Of a DNA stretch of 64,000 nt, positions 32,930-41,986 are shown in pieces. Below the pieces are notes generated by a model. That model ran no database searches, had not been told where the DNA came from, and was given only the letters and a program-made list of their open reading frames with translations. Source of the stretch: DASUBV01 sp036501025 (GTDB lineage: Bacteria; Actinomycetota; Actinomycetes; Streptosporangiales; Streptosporangiaceae). The stretch is taken from positions 1 through 64,000 of the forward strand of contig DASYBB010000243.1 of NCBI GenBank assembly GCA_036501025.1. Reading direction: 5' to 3'. Position numbers and translations under genes: made by a program. The stretch's first letter is position 1; the number at the start of each line of letters is the position of its first letter.

Positions 32930-34150
32930 ATGGAAATCGATCTCGGCCCCGAGATCGCGCAGTTCCGCGCGGAGCTGCGCGCCTGGATCGCCGCCGAGGC
33001 GCCCGGCGAGCTGTCCGGCCTGGCCGACTGGAACATGCACGTCGCGACCGGCGGCAACCTCAGCGCGGAGCTGCAGGCGGCGACCGGCCACCCCGCGTAC
33101 CGCGCGTGGGAGGCCAAGCTGCTGGACCGCCGCCTGATCTGCGCGGGCTGGCCGGAGGAGTACGGCGGCGGCGGCCTGGACCCGGTCCGCCAGACCGTGG
33201 TCAAGCAGGAGTTCTTCCGGGCCGGGGTGCCGGCCGTGACCCGCGGCGGCGGCGAGAGCCTCGTCGGCCCGTCGGTCATCGCGCACGGCACACCGGAGCA
33301 GAAGGCGTACTTCCTGCCGAGGATCCTGTCCGGGGAGCACCGCTACTGCCAGGGCTTCTCCGAGCCCGGCGCCGGCTCGGACCTGGCCGGCCTGCAGACC
33401 CGGGGCGTGATCGACGGCGACGAGGTCGTCATCACCGGCCAGAAGGTGTGGACCTCGGGCGCGGCCCGGGCCAACATGATCTTCATCCTGGTCCGGACCG
33501 ACCCGGCCGTGCCCAAGCACAACGGCATCTCCTACGTCCTGCTCGACTTCTCCGGCCCGGGCGTGGAGTACCGGCCGATCAAGCAGATGACCGGCGCGGC
33601 CGAGTTCGCCGAGGACTTCTTCGACGGCGCGCGGGCCCCGCTGTTCAACGTCATCGGCGGGCTGAACAACGGGTGGCGGGTCGCGATGACCACCCTCGGC
33701 TACGAACGCGGCAGCCGGGCGACGACCGGCTACCTGGGGTTCGAGCGCGAGTTCTGGGCACTGGCCGAGACCGCCCGCAAGACCGGCGCCAGCGCCGACC
33801 CGCTGGTCCGCCAGCAGCTGGCCTGGGCCTACACCCAGGTCTCGCTGATGAAGTTCAGCGGCCTGCGGACGCTGGCCCGGCTGGCCGCGGGCCAGGCGCC
33901 CGGCCCCGAGGCCTCCATCGACAAGCTGTTCTGGAGCGAGTACTTCAAGCGCCTCGGCGAGGTCGCGGCGGGCATCGAGGGCAGCCAGACGCTCATCCGG
34001 CCCGCGGGCGACGGCTACCCGCTCACCCTCTGGCAGGACAACTTCCTGGCCGGCCGCCCGGCCAGCATCTACGCCGGGTCCAACGAGATCCAGCGGAACA
34101 TCATCGGCGAGCGCGTCCTCGGCCTGCCCAAGGAGCCGCGCGTTATCTAG
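32930..34150 (+). CDS. Acyl-CoA dehydrogenase (large-subunit type)
   Basis: A 406-residue flavoprotein of the acyl-CoA dehydrogenase family, first gene of a catabolic operon. Recognisable parts are the N-terminal LGPEIAQFRAELRAWIAAEAP, the FAD/substrate loops FSEPGAGSDLAGLQTRGV and GQKVWTSGAARAN, and the C-terminal ASIYAGSNEIQRNIIGERVLGLP, where the FAD-binding segment is typical. The catalytic base of classical enzymes is often missing or moved in heteromeric FadE pairs; this needs structural alignment. GGGAGGG precedes ATG 32930. With the second dehydrogenase at 36403 it may form an alpha2beta2 enzyme, as described for steroid side-chain FadE pairs. Confidence 0.9.
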   Translation: MEIDLGPEIAQFRAELRAWIAAEAPGELSGLADWNMHVATGGNLSAELQAATGHPAYRAWEAKLLDRRLICAGWPEEYGGGGLDPVRQTVVKQEFFRAGVPAVTRGGGESLVGPSVIAHGTPEQKAYFLPRILSGEHRYCQGFSEPGAGSDLAGLQTRGVIDGDEVVITGQKVWTSGAARANMIFILVRTDPAVPKHNGISYVLLDFSGPGVEYRPIKQMTGAAEFAEDFFDGARAPLFNVIGGLNNGWRVAMTTLGYERGSRATTGYLGFEREFWALAETARKTGASADPLVRQQLAWAYTQVSLMKFSGLRTLARLAAGQAPGPEASIDKLFWSEYFKRLGEVAAGIEGSQTLIRPAGDGYPLTLWQDNFLAGRPASIYAGSNEIQRNIIGERVLGLPKEPRVI

Positions 34151-34176
34151 CAGACGACCCCCGGGAGCGCCCTGAC

Positions 34177-36387
34177 ATGACGACGACCGAGATCCCCGCC
34201 GCCGGCGGGCCGTCCGGCCTGCACACCGCCAACCGCCGCGCGCTGCGCGACCTGGTCAACCCGGCCCGGCTGCGCGAGTTCTTCGCGCCGCAGTCCATCG
34301 CCATGGTCGGCGCGTCCGACAACTCCGGCTGGGCCCGCTTCATCGTCACCGGCGCGGACCTGATGGGCTTCACCGGCCCGCTGATCCCGGTCCACCCCAG
34401 GGCCCAGACGGCGTTCGGCAAGCCGGTCGTGCCGAGCCTGCGCGCGCTCGACGCACCCGTCGACATGGCCTTCATCCTGGCCCCCATCCAGGCCGTCGAG
34501 AGCGTGCTGGACGACATGGGAGCCGCTGGCATACGAAACGGGGTCGTCCTGGCCGCGGGCTACCGGGAGGTGGGCGAGGAGGGCAGGGCTCTTGAGGACG
34601 CCATGGTGGCCAAGGCGCTGGAGCACGGCATCGTGCTGCTCGGCCCCAACTGCCTGGGCTTCCTCAACGCGCAGTCGAAGTCGCCGGTGTTCGCCCTCGG
34701 CATCCCGCCGCCGCTGACGGCCGGCCCGGTCGGCATCGCGCTGCAGAGCGGCGCGCTGGCCACCGCGGTCCTGTCGGTGGCCCGGGCGCAGGGCATCGGC
34801 GTCACGACGCTCACGACCATGGGCAACGAGGCCATGATCTCGACCATCGACATGGTCGACTACCTGGCCGAGGACGAGGACACCAAGGTCATCTGCCTGT
34901 TCCTGGAGGAGATCAGCGACCCGGTCAAGTTCGCCGCCGCCGCGCAGAAGGCGGACCGGGCGGGCAAGCCGATCGTCGCGGTCAAGGTCGGGTCGAGCCC
35001 CATCGGGCAGGCCGCCGCGCTGGCCCACACCGGGTCGGTGGCCGGCGACGACGCCGTCGTCGACGCCGTCCTCAAGCAGCTCAACGTCATCCGGGTCAAC
35101 GGCATCGAGGAGCTGCTGAGCACCGGCGCGCTGCTGGCCTACAACCGGTGGCCGGCCGGCCGCCGCGTCGGCATCGTCACCGCGTCGGGCGGGGCGTGCG
35201 ACATCATCTGCGACGCCGGCAGCGCGCAGGGGCTGGAGGTGCCGGACTTCGCCCCCGAGACGGTGGCCGCCATCGAGCCGCTGCTCCCGCCGTTCGCGAC
35301 CGCGCACAACCCGCTGGACGTGACCGGCTACGGGCTGGCCAACGCGCCGACCGGGATGCTCACCTCGATGGACTACGCGCTCGAGGCCGCCATCGCCGAC
35401 CCGGGCCTGGACTTCATCCTGTTCGGCGGCATCTACCTGCCCGACGCGGCCCCGCCCGAGCCCATGGCGACCATGATGGACGGCCGCCTGGACTGGATCA
35501 CCGAGAAGATGGCCTCGGCCCGGATCCCGGTCATCCCGCTCGGCATGGCGGGCGTCGACCTCAGCGCCTACTCGCGGGACGTGCTCACCCCGCGCGGCAT
35601 CTACATGGTGCCCGGCCTCAACCACGGCGTCGGCGCCCTCGGCAACGCGCTGCGGTGGCTGGAGCGCCGCGGCCAGGTCCGGGCCGTCCAGGCGGCGGCG
35701 CCCGCGACCCGGGCCGTGACGACCTCGGGGCCGTGGTCGGAGGCCCAGGCCCGGGACCTGCTCAGCTCCGCGGGCGTCCCGGTCGTGCCGGGCGAGCTGG
35801 TCAACTCGGCCGACGAGGCCGCGGCCGCCGCCGCGCGCCTGGGCCTGCCCGTCGTGCTGAAGATCTGCTCGGCGCAGATCACTCACAAGTCTGACATCGG
35901 CGGCGTGGCCCTGGGGCTGGACTCCGAGGCCGCGGTCCGGGCCGCCTACGACCGGGTCCGGGCCGCGGGCGACGGCGTGACCGGCGCGGTGATCGAGGGC
36001 GTGCTGGTCCTCCCAATGCGGTCGGGCGGTGTCGAGCTGCTGGCCGGGGTCACGGTCGACCCGACGTTCGGCCCGGTGCTGGCCGTCGGCCTGGGCGGCG
36101 TGTGGGTCGAGATCCTCGCCGACACCAGCCTGCGGCCGCTGCCGGTCGACGCCGCCGAGGTCCGGCGGATGCTCGGCGACCTGCGCGGCCTGCCGCTGCT
36201 GCAGGGCGCCCGCGGCACCGCGCCCGCCGACCTGGACGCGGTCGCCGCGGCCATCGCCGCCATCGGCGACACGGCCCTGTCACTCGGCGGCGCGCTGGGC
36301 GCGCTGGAAGTCAACCCGCTGTGGGTCAACGGAGATCAGGTCGAGGCCCTGGACGTCCTCGTCGTCACGGAGCCGGAAATCGGCTGA
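34177..36387 (+). CDS. ADP-forming acetate/acyl-CoA synthetase (NDP-forming, Pat-like family)
   Basis: A 736-residue fusion of the alpha and beta parts of ADP-forming acyl-CoA synthetase. Residues about 25-150 form the CoA-binding domain (FFAPQSIAMVGASDNSG, LIPVHPRAQTAFGKPV). The middle is the succinyl-CoA-ligase-like region with the phospho-His segment (AALAHTGSVAGDD) and the ATP-grasp domain lies at the end (VVLKICSAQITHKSDIGGVALGL, GALGALEVNPLWVNGD). It would activate an acid to its CoA thioester at the cost of ATP to ADP. No GNAT domain is attached. It sits 26 bases after the first dehydrogenase and 15 before the second, an operon for one acid substrate. Confidence 0.9.
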   Translation: MTTTEIPAAGGPSGLHTANRRALRDLVNPARLREFFAPQSIAMVGASDNSGWARFIVTGADLMGFTGPLIPVHPRAQTAFGKPVVPSLRALDAPVDMAFILAPIQAVESVLDDMGAAGIRNGVVLAAGYREVGEEGRALEDAMVAKALEHGIVLLGPNCLGFLNAQSKSPVFALGIPPPLTAGPVGIALQSGALATAVLSVARAQGIGVTTLTTMGNEAMISTIDMVDYLAEDEDTKVICLFLEEISDPVKFAAAAQKADRAGKPIVAVKVGSSPIGQAAALAHTGSVAGDDAVVDAVLKQLNVIRVNGIEELLSTGALLAYNRWPAGRRVGIVTASGGACDIICDAGSAQGLEVPDFAPETVAAIEPLLPPFATAHNPLDVTGYGLANAPTGMLTSMDYALEAAIADPGLDFILFGGIYLPDAAPPEPMATMMDGRLDWITEKMASARIPVIPLGMAGVDLSAYSRDVLTPRGIYMVPGLNHGVGALGNALRWLERRGQVRAVQAAAPATRAVTTSGPWSEAQARDLLSSAGVPVVPGELVNSADEAAAAAARLGLPVVLKICSAQITHKSDIGGVALGLDSEAAVRAAYDRVRAAGDGVTGAVIEGVLVLPMRSGGVELLAGVTVDPTFGPVLAVGLGGVWVEILADTSLRPLPVDAAEVRRMLGDLRGLPLLQGARGTAPADLDAVAAAIAAIGDTALSLGGALGALEVNPLWVNGDQVEALDVLVVTEPEIG

Positions 36388-36402
36388 GGAACGGAGCGCA
36401 CG

Positions 36403-37512
36403 ATGTTCGGTACCAGCGAAGAGCAGGAAGAACTACGCAGCTCAGTCAGGCGCTTCGTCACCGACCGGGCGCCCCTGGCCCGGGTCCGGGAGCTGATGGA
36501 CGCCGGCGAGATCGACCGGGAGGTGTGGGCGCAGGCCGGCGCGCAGCTGGGCCTGCAGGGCATCGCCATCCCGGAGGAGTACGGCGGGTCGGGGTTCTCG
36601 TTCGCCGAGCAGGCCATCGTGCTGGAGGAGCTGGGCGCGGGCCTGTACGGCGGGCCCTACCTGGCCAGCGCCGTGCTCGCCGCGACCGCGCTGCTGGCCA
36701 GCCCGGACGAGGGCGCGCGGCAGCGGCTGCTGCCGGGGATCGCCTCGGGCGAGACCATCGCGGCGCTGGCCTTCACCGAGGACGACGGCTCGTGGGACCC
36801 GGCGGGCATCCGGCTGGCGGCGGCCAAGAGCGGCGACGGCTGGGTTCTGGACGGGCACAAGAACTTCGTGCTCGACGGGGCGAACGCCGGGCTGCTGCTG
36901 GTCGTGGCGGTGGCCGACGGCGGGCTGTCGCTGTTCGCGGTCGACGCCGCGGCCGACGGGCTGGCCGCGACCGCGCTGCCGACGCTGGACCAGACCCGCA
37001 GCCTGGCCCGGATCGAGTTCGCCGCGGTCCCGGCGGAGCTCATCGGCTCGGCCGGCGACGGCGCGGCCATCATGAACCGGGTGCTCGACGTCGCCGCGAT
37101 CGCGCTTTCCGCCGAGCAGCTGGGCGGCGCCCAGCGGGCGCTGGACATCACGGTGGACTACACCAAGACGCGGCATCAGTTCGGGCGGCCGATCGGGTCA
37201 TTCCAGGCGCTGAAGCACCGGATGGCGGACCTGCTGATGGAGGTGGAGTCGCTGCGGTCGGCGGTGGCGTACGCGGCGTCGGCGGTGGCCGACGACTCCG
37301 ACGAGGTCCCGGCCCTGGCGTCGCTGCTGAAGGCCTATGCGTCGGAGACCTATTTCCACGTGGCGGCGGAGATGATCCAGATGCACGGCGGGATCGGGTT
37401 CACCTGGGAGCACGACGCGCACTTGTTCTTCAAGCGGGCCAAGTCCAGCGAGCTGTTCCTGGGCGACGGGGCCTACCACCGCGAGCGCCTGGCCCAGCGG
37501 ATCGGGCTGTAG
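36403..37512 (+). CDS. Acyl-CoA dehydrogenase (short partner-type)
   Basis: A 369-residue acyl-CoA dehydrogenase. Segments are EEQEELRSSVRRFVTDRAPLARVRE, EYGGSGFSFAEQAIVLEELG, HKNFVLDGANAG, QLGGAQRALDITVDYTKTRHQFGRPIGSFQ and MIQMHGGIGFTWEHDAHLFFKRAK. The GGIGFTWEHD block is typical of the smaller member of FadE heteromers. It shows only distant likeness to the 32930 protein, as expected for partner subunits. Coupled by 15 bases to the CoA synthetase and followed 55 bases later by the SDR. Confidence 0.92.
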   Translation: MFGTSEEQEELRSSVRRFVTDRAPLARVRELMDAGEIDREVWAQAGAQLGLQGIAIPEEYGGSGFSFAEQAIVLEELGAGLYGGPYLASAVLAATALLASPDEGARQRLLPGIASGETIAALAFTEDDGSWDPAGIRLAAAKSGDGWVLDGHKNFVLDGANAGLLLVVAVADGGLSLFAVDAAADGLAATALPTLDQTRSLARIEFAAVPAELIGSAGDGAAIMNRVLDVAAIALSAEQLGGAQRALDITVDYTKTRHQFGRPIGSFQALKHRMADLLMEVESLRSAVAYAASAVADDSDEVPALASLLKAYASETYFHVAAEMIQMHGGIGFTWEHDAHLFFKRAKSSELFLGDGAYHRERLAQRIGL

Positions 37513-37567
37513 CGGAAGCACCCCGTTACTCAACGTCTGGGCAGTACACGACAAGGGAGTCTGACCT

Positions 37568-38470
37568 ATGGGTAACAAGCTCGAGGGCCGCACCGCGATC
37601 GTGACCGGGGCCGGCCGCGGGATCGGGGCCAGCGTGGCACGGCTGTTCGCCAGCGAGGGCGCCAACGTCGTCGTCGCCGACCTCGGCGTGTCCGTGGACG
37701 GGAGCGGGCAGGACAACTCGCCCGCGGCGCAGGTGGTCGAGGAGATCACCAAGAACGGCGGCAAGGCCGTCGCCAACAACTCCGACGTGGCCGACTACGA
37801 CGCGGCCGAGGGCCTGGTCCGCCAGGCCATCGACACCTTCGGGCGGCTGGACGTGCTGGTCAACGTGGCCGGCATCCTGCGCGACCGGATGGTCTTCAAC
37901 ATGACCGAGGAGGAGTGGGACGCGGTCGTGCGGGTGCACATGAAGGGCACCTTCAACACCGTCCGGCACGCCAGCTCGTACTGGCGCAGCGAGCGCAACG
38001 CCGAGGCGCACAACCGGATCATCAACTTCACCTCCGGGTCGGGCCTGCACGGCGCGCCGGGCCAGCCGAACTACGCGGCGGCGAAGATGGGCATCGTCGG
38101 CTTCACCTACTCGTGCGCGAACGCGCTGGGCCGGTACGGGGTGACCGCGAACGCCATCGGGCCGGCCGCGGCGACGCGGATGACGTCCTCGATCCCCGAC
38201 GAGCGGCGCAGCGCCGCGCTGGAGGAGGAGAACAAGGAGATGTCGCCGGACAACGTCGCGCCGGCGGTGGCGTACCTGGCCAGCACGCGCTCGGACTGGT
38301 GCACGGGCCAGGTCATCCAGGCCCGCGGCTACACGATCGGGCTGTACAACATCCCGGCCATCATCCGCGAGGTCGAGTCGCCCGGGCCGTGGGACCTGGA
38401 CACGGCGTTCAACATGATCGAGCGGTCCTTCACCCCGGCCGTGACCGGGAAGTCGCGCATGTTCGGGTAG
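37568..38470 (+). CDS. SDR-family 3-hydroxyacyl-CoA dehydrogenase-like (17beta-HSD4/MFE-2 type)
   Basis: A 300-residue short-chain dehydrogenase. It has the TGxxxGxG cofactor motif (VTGAGRGIGASVARLF, from residue 13), NVAGI, the catalytic Ser in FTSGSGLHGAPG and the YxxxK in NYAAAKMGIVG (near residues 160-164). An insert after strand 2 (LGVSVDGSGQDNSPAAQ) resembles the hydroxyacyl-CoA dehydrogenase part of peroxisomal MFE-2. It would oxidise the 3-hydroxyacyl-CoA made after the dehydrogenase and hydratase steps; no hydratase or thiolase is in this operon. AAGGGAG precedes ATG 37568. Confidence 0.9.
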   Translation: MGNKLEGRTAIVTGAGRGIGASVARLFASEGANVVVADLGVSVDGSGQDNSPAAQVVEEITKNGGKAVANNSDVADYDAAEGLVRQAIDTFGRLDVLVNVAGILRDRMVFNMTEEEWDAVVRVHMKGTFNTVRHASSYWRSERNAEAHNRIINFTSGSGLHGAPGQPNYAAAKMGIVGFTYSCANALGRYGVTANAIGPAAATRMTSSIPDERRSAALEEENKEMSPDNVAPAVAYLASTRSDWCTGQVIQARGYTIGLYNIPAIIREVESPGPWDLDTAFNMIERSFTPAVTGKSRMFG

Positions 38471-38579
38471 CCCGGCCAGCAGAGAGCCCTGGGCGCCCAG
38501 CCGCGCCCAGAACGTCCGGCGGCGGGCCCGGCGGGGACCTGCCGCCGGACTCTGCTGCCCGGCGCCGCGCGCTGGCGCT

Positions 38580-39398
38580 TTACCGGAGCTTGCGGCCGAC
38601 GCCGGCCAGGATCATCGAGGTGCCCTCGGCCGGGGTCCGCGCGGGGCGCTCGGCCCGCCAGAACGCGGCGTCCACCAGGCCCGGCGGCAGCAGTTCCAGG
38701 CCGTCGAACATGGCGGCGATCTCGTCCTTGCTGTGGGCGTAGATCCGCGAGCCGTCCTGGGCGTTGTAGGCCCGGGCGAAGTCGTCGCCGGCCGGGCCGG
38801 GGGCGTAGCCGACCGAGATGGCGACGTAGGAGCCCGGGGCCAGGGCCTGCACCAGGGAGTGGGCGACGCCCTGGGCGGCGGGGGCGTCGAGGAAGTGCAG
38901 GATGCAGGCCAGGACGACGCAGGCGGGCTGGTCCAGGCGGAACCCGGCGGCGCGGATCTCTTCCCCGGCGAGGATGGCCCGCGGGTCGCGGACATCGCCG
39001 GCCACCGCCACGACCTGCGGGCTGCCGCCGGCCAGCAGCGCCCGGGAGTGCTGGACCGCGACCGGGTCGAAGTCGACGTAGGCGACCACGGCGTCGGGGA
39101 CCACCGACCGGGCCGCGTCGTGGGTGGCGAGCCACAGCGGCCGCGTGCCCGCGGCGTGGCCGGGGGAGGTGGGGAGGCCCGAGCCGATGTCGAGGAACTG
39201 CCGCACGCCCTGCCCGGCGGCGTAGCTGACGGCGCGGGTCTGGAACTGCTTGTTGTCCAGGGCCTGGTCGGCGATGTTGGGCCGGCGGGCCCGGACGGCA
39301 TCGGCGGCGGCCCGGTCGGCCGGGTAGTTGTGCGTGCCGCCGAGCCAATAGTCATACATCCGGGCGTTGTTCGGCTTGCTCTCGTCGACGGGCGTCAT
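38580..39398 (-). CDS. DUF574-type SAM-dependent methyltransferase
   Basis: A 272-residue protein of the S-adenosyl methyltransferase family PF04672 (DUF574), abundant in actinomycetes. The N-terminal block NNARMYDYWLGGTHNYPADR, the SAM-binding QFLDIGSGLPTSPGH, AYVDFDPVAVQHSRALL and the late MFDGLELLPPGLVDAAFWR are all diagnostic. Family members often regulate secondary metabolism through unknown substrates. ATG 39398 starts at the family N-terminus. It stands alone, convergent with the SDR gene. Confidence 0.93.
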   Translation of the reverse strand: MTPVDESKPNNARMYDYWLGGTHNYPADRAAADAVRARRPNIADQALDNKQFQTRAVSYAAGQGVRQFLDIGSGLPTSPGHAAGTRPLWLATHDAARSVVPDAVVAYVDFDPVAVQHSRALLAGGSPQVVAVAGDVRDPRAILAGEEIRAAGFRLDQPACVVLACILHFLDAPAAQGVAHSLVQALAPGSYVAISVGYAPGPAGDDFARAYNAQDGSRIYAHSKDEIAAMFDGLELLPPGLVDAAFWRAERPARTPAEGTSMILAGVGRKLR

Positions 39399-39546
39399 CG
39401 CTGAGCTGCCTTCGCGGCCGGAACGCGGAGAGTGCCCACCAAGCGACTTTAGCCCAGCCCGTCCCATGAGGTGATCTTGGCCGGGGGGCCACGATCCTGG
39501 GCCTGATTAACCTGGAGGTCCATCGTTACGCTAGGACGGGGTGGTC

Positions 39547-40962
39547 ATGGCGAGGATCGTGATGGCGGGGGGCGGGATCGCGGCGCTGACGACCGCGATG
39601 CTGCTGGGCGAGGACGGGCACGAGGTCACCGTGCTGGAGCGGGACCCGGCGGTCCCGCCGAGCCCGTCGGCCGCGTGGGACGAGTGGAAGCGGCGGTACG
39701 TGGCCCAGTTCCGGCTGCCGCACCTGTTCGTGTCGCGGTTCCGGGCCGAGGTGGACCGCGAGCTGCCGGGGCTGGCCGCGGCGCTCGACGGGGCCGGCGC
39801 GCTGCGGTTCAACCCGCTGGCCCTGGCGCCGCCGGCGGCCATCGGGGGGTTCCGCGACGGGGACCGGGCCTACGAGATGCTGACCGGCCGGCGGGCGGTC
39901 ATGGAGGCGGTGATCGCGGCCGCGGCGCAGGCCGCGCCTTGTGTCCGCGTCCGGCGGGGCGTGGAGGTGGCCGGGCTGCTGACCGGCGACCCGGCGCCGG
40001 GCGGGGTGCCGCGGGTGACCGGCGCGCGCACCACCGGCGGCGAGCAGCTCGCGGCCGACCTGGTCGTCGACGCCACCGGCCGCCGCTCGCCGCTGGGGCG
40101 CTGGCTGGCCGACTGCGGCGCGGCGCCGCCCGCCGAGGAGCTCGAGGACAGCGGGTTCGTCTACTACGGGCGGCACTTCCGCTCGGCGGACGGGTCGGTG
40201 CCGCCGATGCTGGGACCCGGGCTGCAGGAGTACGGCACCGTGTCGTCGCTGACCCTGCCCGCCGACCACGGCACCTGGTCGGTGGTGATCGTCGCCAGCG
40301 CCGCCGACCCCGCCCTGGGCGGCCTCGGCCAGGCCGGGACCTGGACGGCCGTGGTCAAGGCCCTGCCGCTGGTCGCCCACTGGGTCGACGCGGAGCCGGT
40401 GGAGGACCACATCGTCACCATCGCCAAGATCGAGGACCGGCACCGCAGCCTGGTCGTCGGCGGGCAGCCCGTCGCCACGGGCGTGGCCGGGCTGGCCGAT
40501 GCCTGGGGCTGCACCAACCCGTCGCTGGGCCGGGGGATCAGCATCGGCGTCCTGCACGGGCGGGTGCTGCGCGACACGCTGCGCCGGTCCGACCCGGCCG
40601 ACGCGGCCCGGTTCGCGGCCGACTTCCACGCGGCCACGATGAGCACGGTCGAGCCGTGGTACCGGTCGACGGTGCGCTTTGACCGGCACCGCCTGGGCGA
40701 GATCGGCGCGCAGATCCGCGGGGAGGCCTACGAGCCGGGCGACCCGTGGTGGGACGACGTCCGCGGGCTGCAGCTCGCTGCGGGCCAGGACCCGGACTGC
40801 CTGCGGGCCAGCCTGGACGTCATCAACGTGCTGCGGACGCCGGACGAGGTGCTGGCCGACCCGGTCATCGCCGGGCGGGCGCGGGCCGCCTTCGCGGCGC
40901 GGGCCGGGGCGCCGGCCTTCGGGCCGAGCCGGGCCGAGCTGGTGGCCATGGCACACTCCTGA
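39547..40962 (+). CDS. FAD-dependent oxidoreductase (halogenase/monooxygenase-like GR2 fold)
   Basis: A 471-residue flavoprotein. The FAD dinucleotide motif is IVMAGGGIAALTTAMLLGEDGHEVTVLERD at the N-terminus, here described rather than fully quoted. Later GD-like loops are VVDATGRRSPLGRWL and GLADAWGCTNPSLGRGISIGVLHG, which resemble tryptophan-halogenase/geranylgeranyl-reductase-like oxidoreductases. The halogenase motif WxWxIP is not seen. ATG 39547 is chosen since AGGAC sits ten bases before it, GTG 39541 being too close. The downstream epoxide-hydrolase-like gene is 30 bases away, so an epoxidase/hydrolase pair is a plausible reading. Confidence 0.82.
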   Translation: MARIVMAGGGIAALTTAMLLGEDGHEVTVLERDPAVPPSPSAAWDEWKRRYVAQFRLPHLFVSRFRAEVDRELPGLAAALDGAGALRFNPLALAPPAAIGGFRDGDRAYEMLTGRRAVMEAVIAAAAQAAPCVRVRRGVEVAGLLTGDPAPGGVPRVTGARTTGGEQLAADLVVDATGRRSPLGRWLADCGAAPPAEELEDSGFVYYGRHFRSADGSVPPMLGPGLQEYGTVSSLTLPADHGTWSVVIVASAADPALGGLGQAGTWTAVVKALPLVAHWVDAEPVEDHIVTIAKIEDRHRSLVVGGQPVATGVAGLADAWGCTNPSLGRGISIGVLHGRVLRDTLRRSDPADAARFAADFHAATMSTVEPWYRSTVRFDRHRLGEIGAQIRGEAYEPGDPWWDDVRGLQLAAGQDPDCLRASLDVINVLRTPDEVLADPVIAGRARAAFAARAGAPAFGPSRAELVAMAHS

Positions 40963-40992
40963 TCATGCCGCCTCCCAGCGAAAGGGCGTCCC

Positions 40993-41805
40993 GTGCGAGC
41001 AGAGCATGACGGTGTCGGAATCGAGTACGAGGTCACCGGGAGCGGGCGGCCGGTCATCCTGCTGCACGGGTTCCCCGACAGCGGGCGGGTCTGGCGGCAC
41101 CAGGTGCCGGCCCTGGCCGCGGCCGGGTTCCAGGTGATCGTCCCGGACCTGCGGGGCTACGGGCGGTCGGACAAGCCCGCCGGGGTCGCAGACTACGGAA
41201 TGGGGCAGCACCTGGCCGACGTGGTCGCGGTGCTGGATCACGCCGGGGCGGAGCGGGCGCATGTCGTCGGGCACGACTGGGGCGCGGCCATCTCCTGGAT
41301 GCTCGCGACGTTCTATCCCGGCCGGGTGGACCACCTGGCCGCGCTGTCGGTGGGGCATCCCAGAGCGTTCGCCGGGGCGGGGCTGGCGCAGCGGGAGAAG
41401 TCCTGGTACATGCTGATGTTCCAGTTCCCGGGCATTGCCGAGCGGTGGCTGTCCGACAATGACTGGGCCAATTTCCGGGCCTGGGCCGGGCATCCCGACA
41501 CCGACCGGGTGATCGCCGACCTGGAGAGCGCCGGGTCGCTGACCCCGGGGCTGAACTGGTACCGGGCCATGGTCCCGCCCGAGTCGCTGCTCGGGCCGCC
41601 CGCCGACCTGCCGCCGGTCCAGGCCCCGGTCATGGGGGTGTGGAGCGCGGGGGACATGGCGCTGACCGAGGCGCAGATGACCGGGTCGGCCGAGCGGGTC
41701 AGCGGGCCGTGGCGGTACGAGGTGCTCCGCGGCGCCGGGCACTGGATGCAGGTCGAGGACCCGGACGCGGTCAACCGGCTGCTGCTCGACTTCCTGCCGG
41801 CCTGA
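40993..41805 (+). CDS. Epoxide-hydrolase-like alpha/beta hydrolase
   Basis: A 270-residue alpha/beta hydrolase. It shows the HGFPDS oxyanion motif, PDLRGYGRSDKP, the nucleophile elbow VVGHDWGAAISW with Asp near residue 97 (typical of epoxide hydrolases and haloalkane dehalogenases), a cap domain and the catalytic His in GAGHWMQVEDP. Tyr residues of the cap (SWYML, NWYRAM) could activate the epoxide. GTG 40993 is weakly supported. It directly follows a flavin oxidoreductase, consistent with a two-step oxidation and ring opening of a hydrophobic compound. Confidence 0.87.
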   Translation: MRAEHDGVGIEYEVTGSGRPVILLHGFPDSGRVWRHQVPALAAAGFQVIVPDLRGYGRSDKPAGVADYGMGQHLADVVAVLDHAGAERAHVVGHDWGAAISWMLATFYPGRVDHLAALSVGHPRAFAGAGLAQREKSWYMLMFQFPGIAERWLSDNDWANFRAWAGHPDTDRVIADLESAGSLTPGLNWYRAMVPPESLLGPPADLPPVQAPVMGVWSAGDMALTEAQMTGSAERVSGPWRYEVLRGAGHWMQVEDPDAVNRLLLDFLPA

Positions 41806-41811
41806 GGTCAG

Positions 41812-41904
41812 ATGTCCGCCGCTACCGCATCGCAGTTCGACATTCACGATGCCAAGGCAAATCTGTCTCGGTGGCTGGCCGATGCCGCCGTGCTTCCCGC
41901 CTGA
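41812..41904 (+). pseudogene. Truncated Phd/YefM-type antitoxin remnant
   Basis: A 30-codon frame whose first 20 residues (SQFDIHDAKANLSR) match the start of Phd/YefM antitoxins, which bind DNA as dimers. After NLSRWL the sequence departs from the family and stops (AVLPA then TGA). Only the first third of an antitoxin remains, with no toxin next to it. The breakpoint joins a remnant on the other strand, so this is likely the product of a deletion or rearrangement. Confidence 0.65.
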
Positions 41905-41986
41905 CCAGCGCTACCGGCGGCGGCCAGGGTGGTGGCCAGGTGGCCGCCGACGAACCCGGTGCCCCGGTGATGGCGATGCGCGTCAC
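41905..41986 (-). pseudogene. N-terminal remnant of NAD-dependent epimerase, frameshifted
   Basis: Minus-strand GTG at 41986 begins VTRIAITG, then homology shifts frame to TGFVGGHLATTLAAAG, the Rossmann N-terminus of NAD-dependent epimerases. Only about 26 codons remain before the junction with the antitoxin remnant. Its GTG overlaps the stop of the DUF2071 remnant (GTGA), showing that it was once the third gene of an arsR-DUF2071-epimerase operon. Confidence 0.7.
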
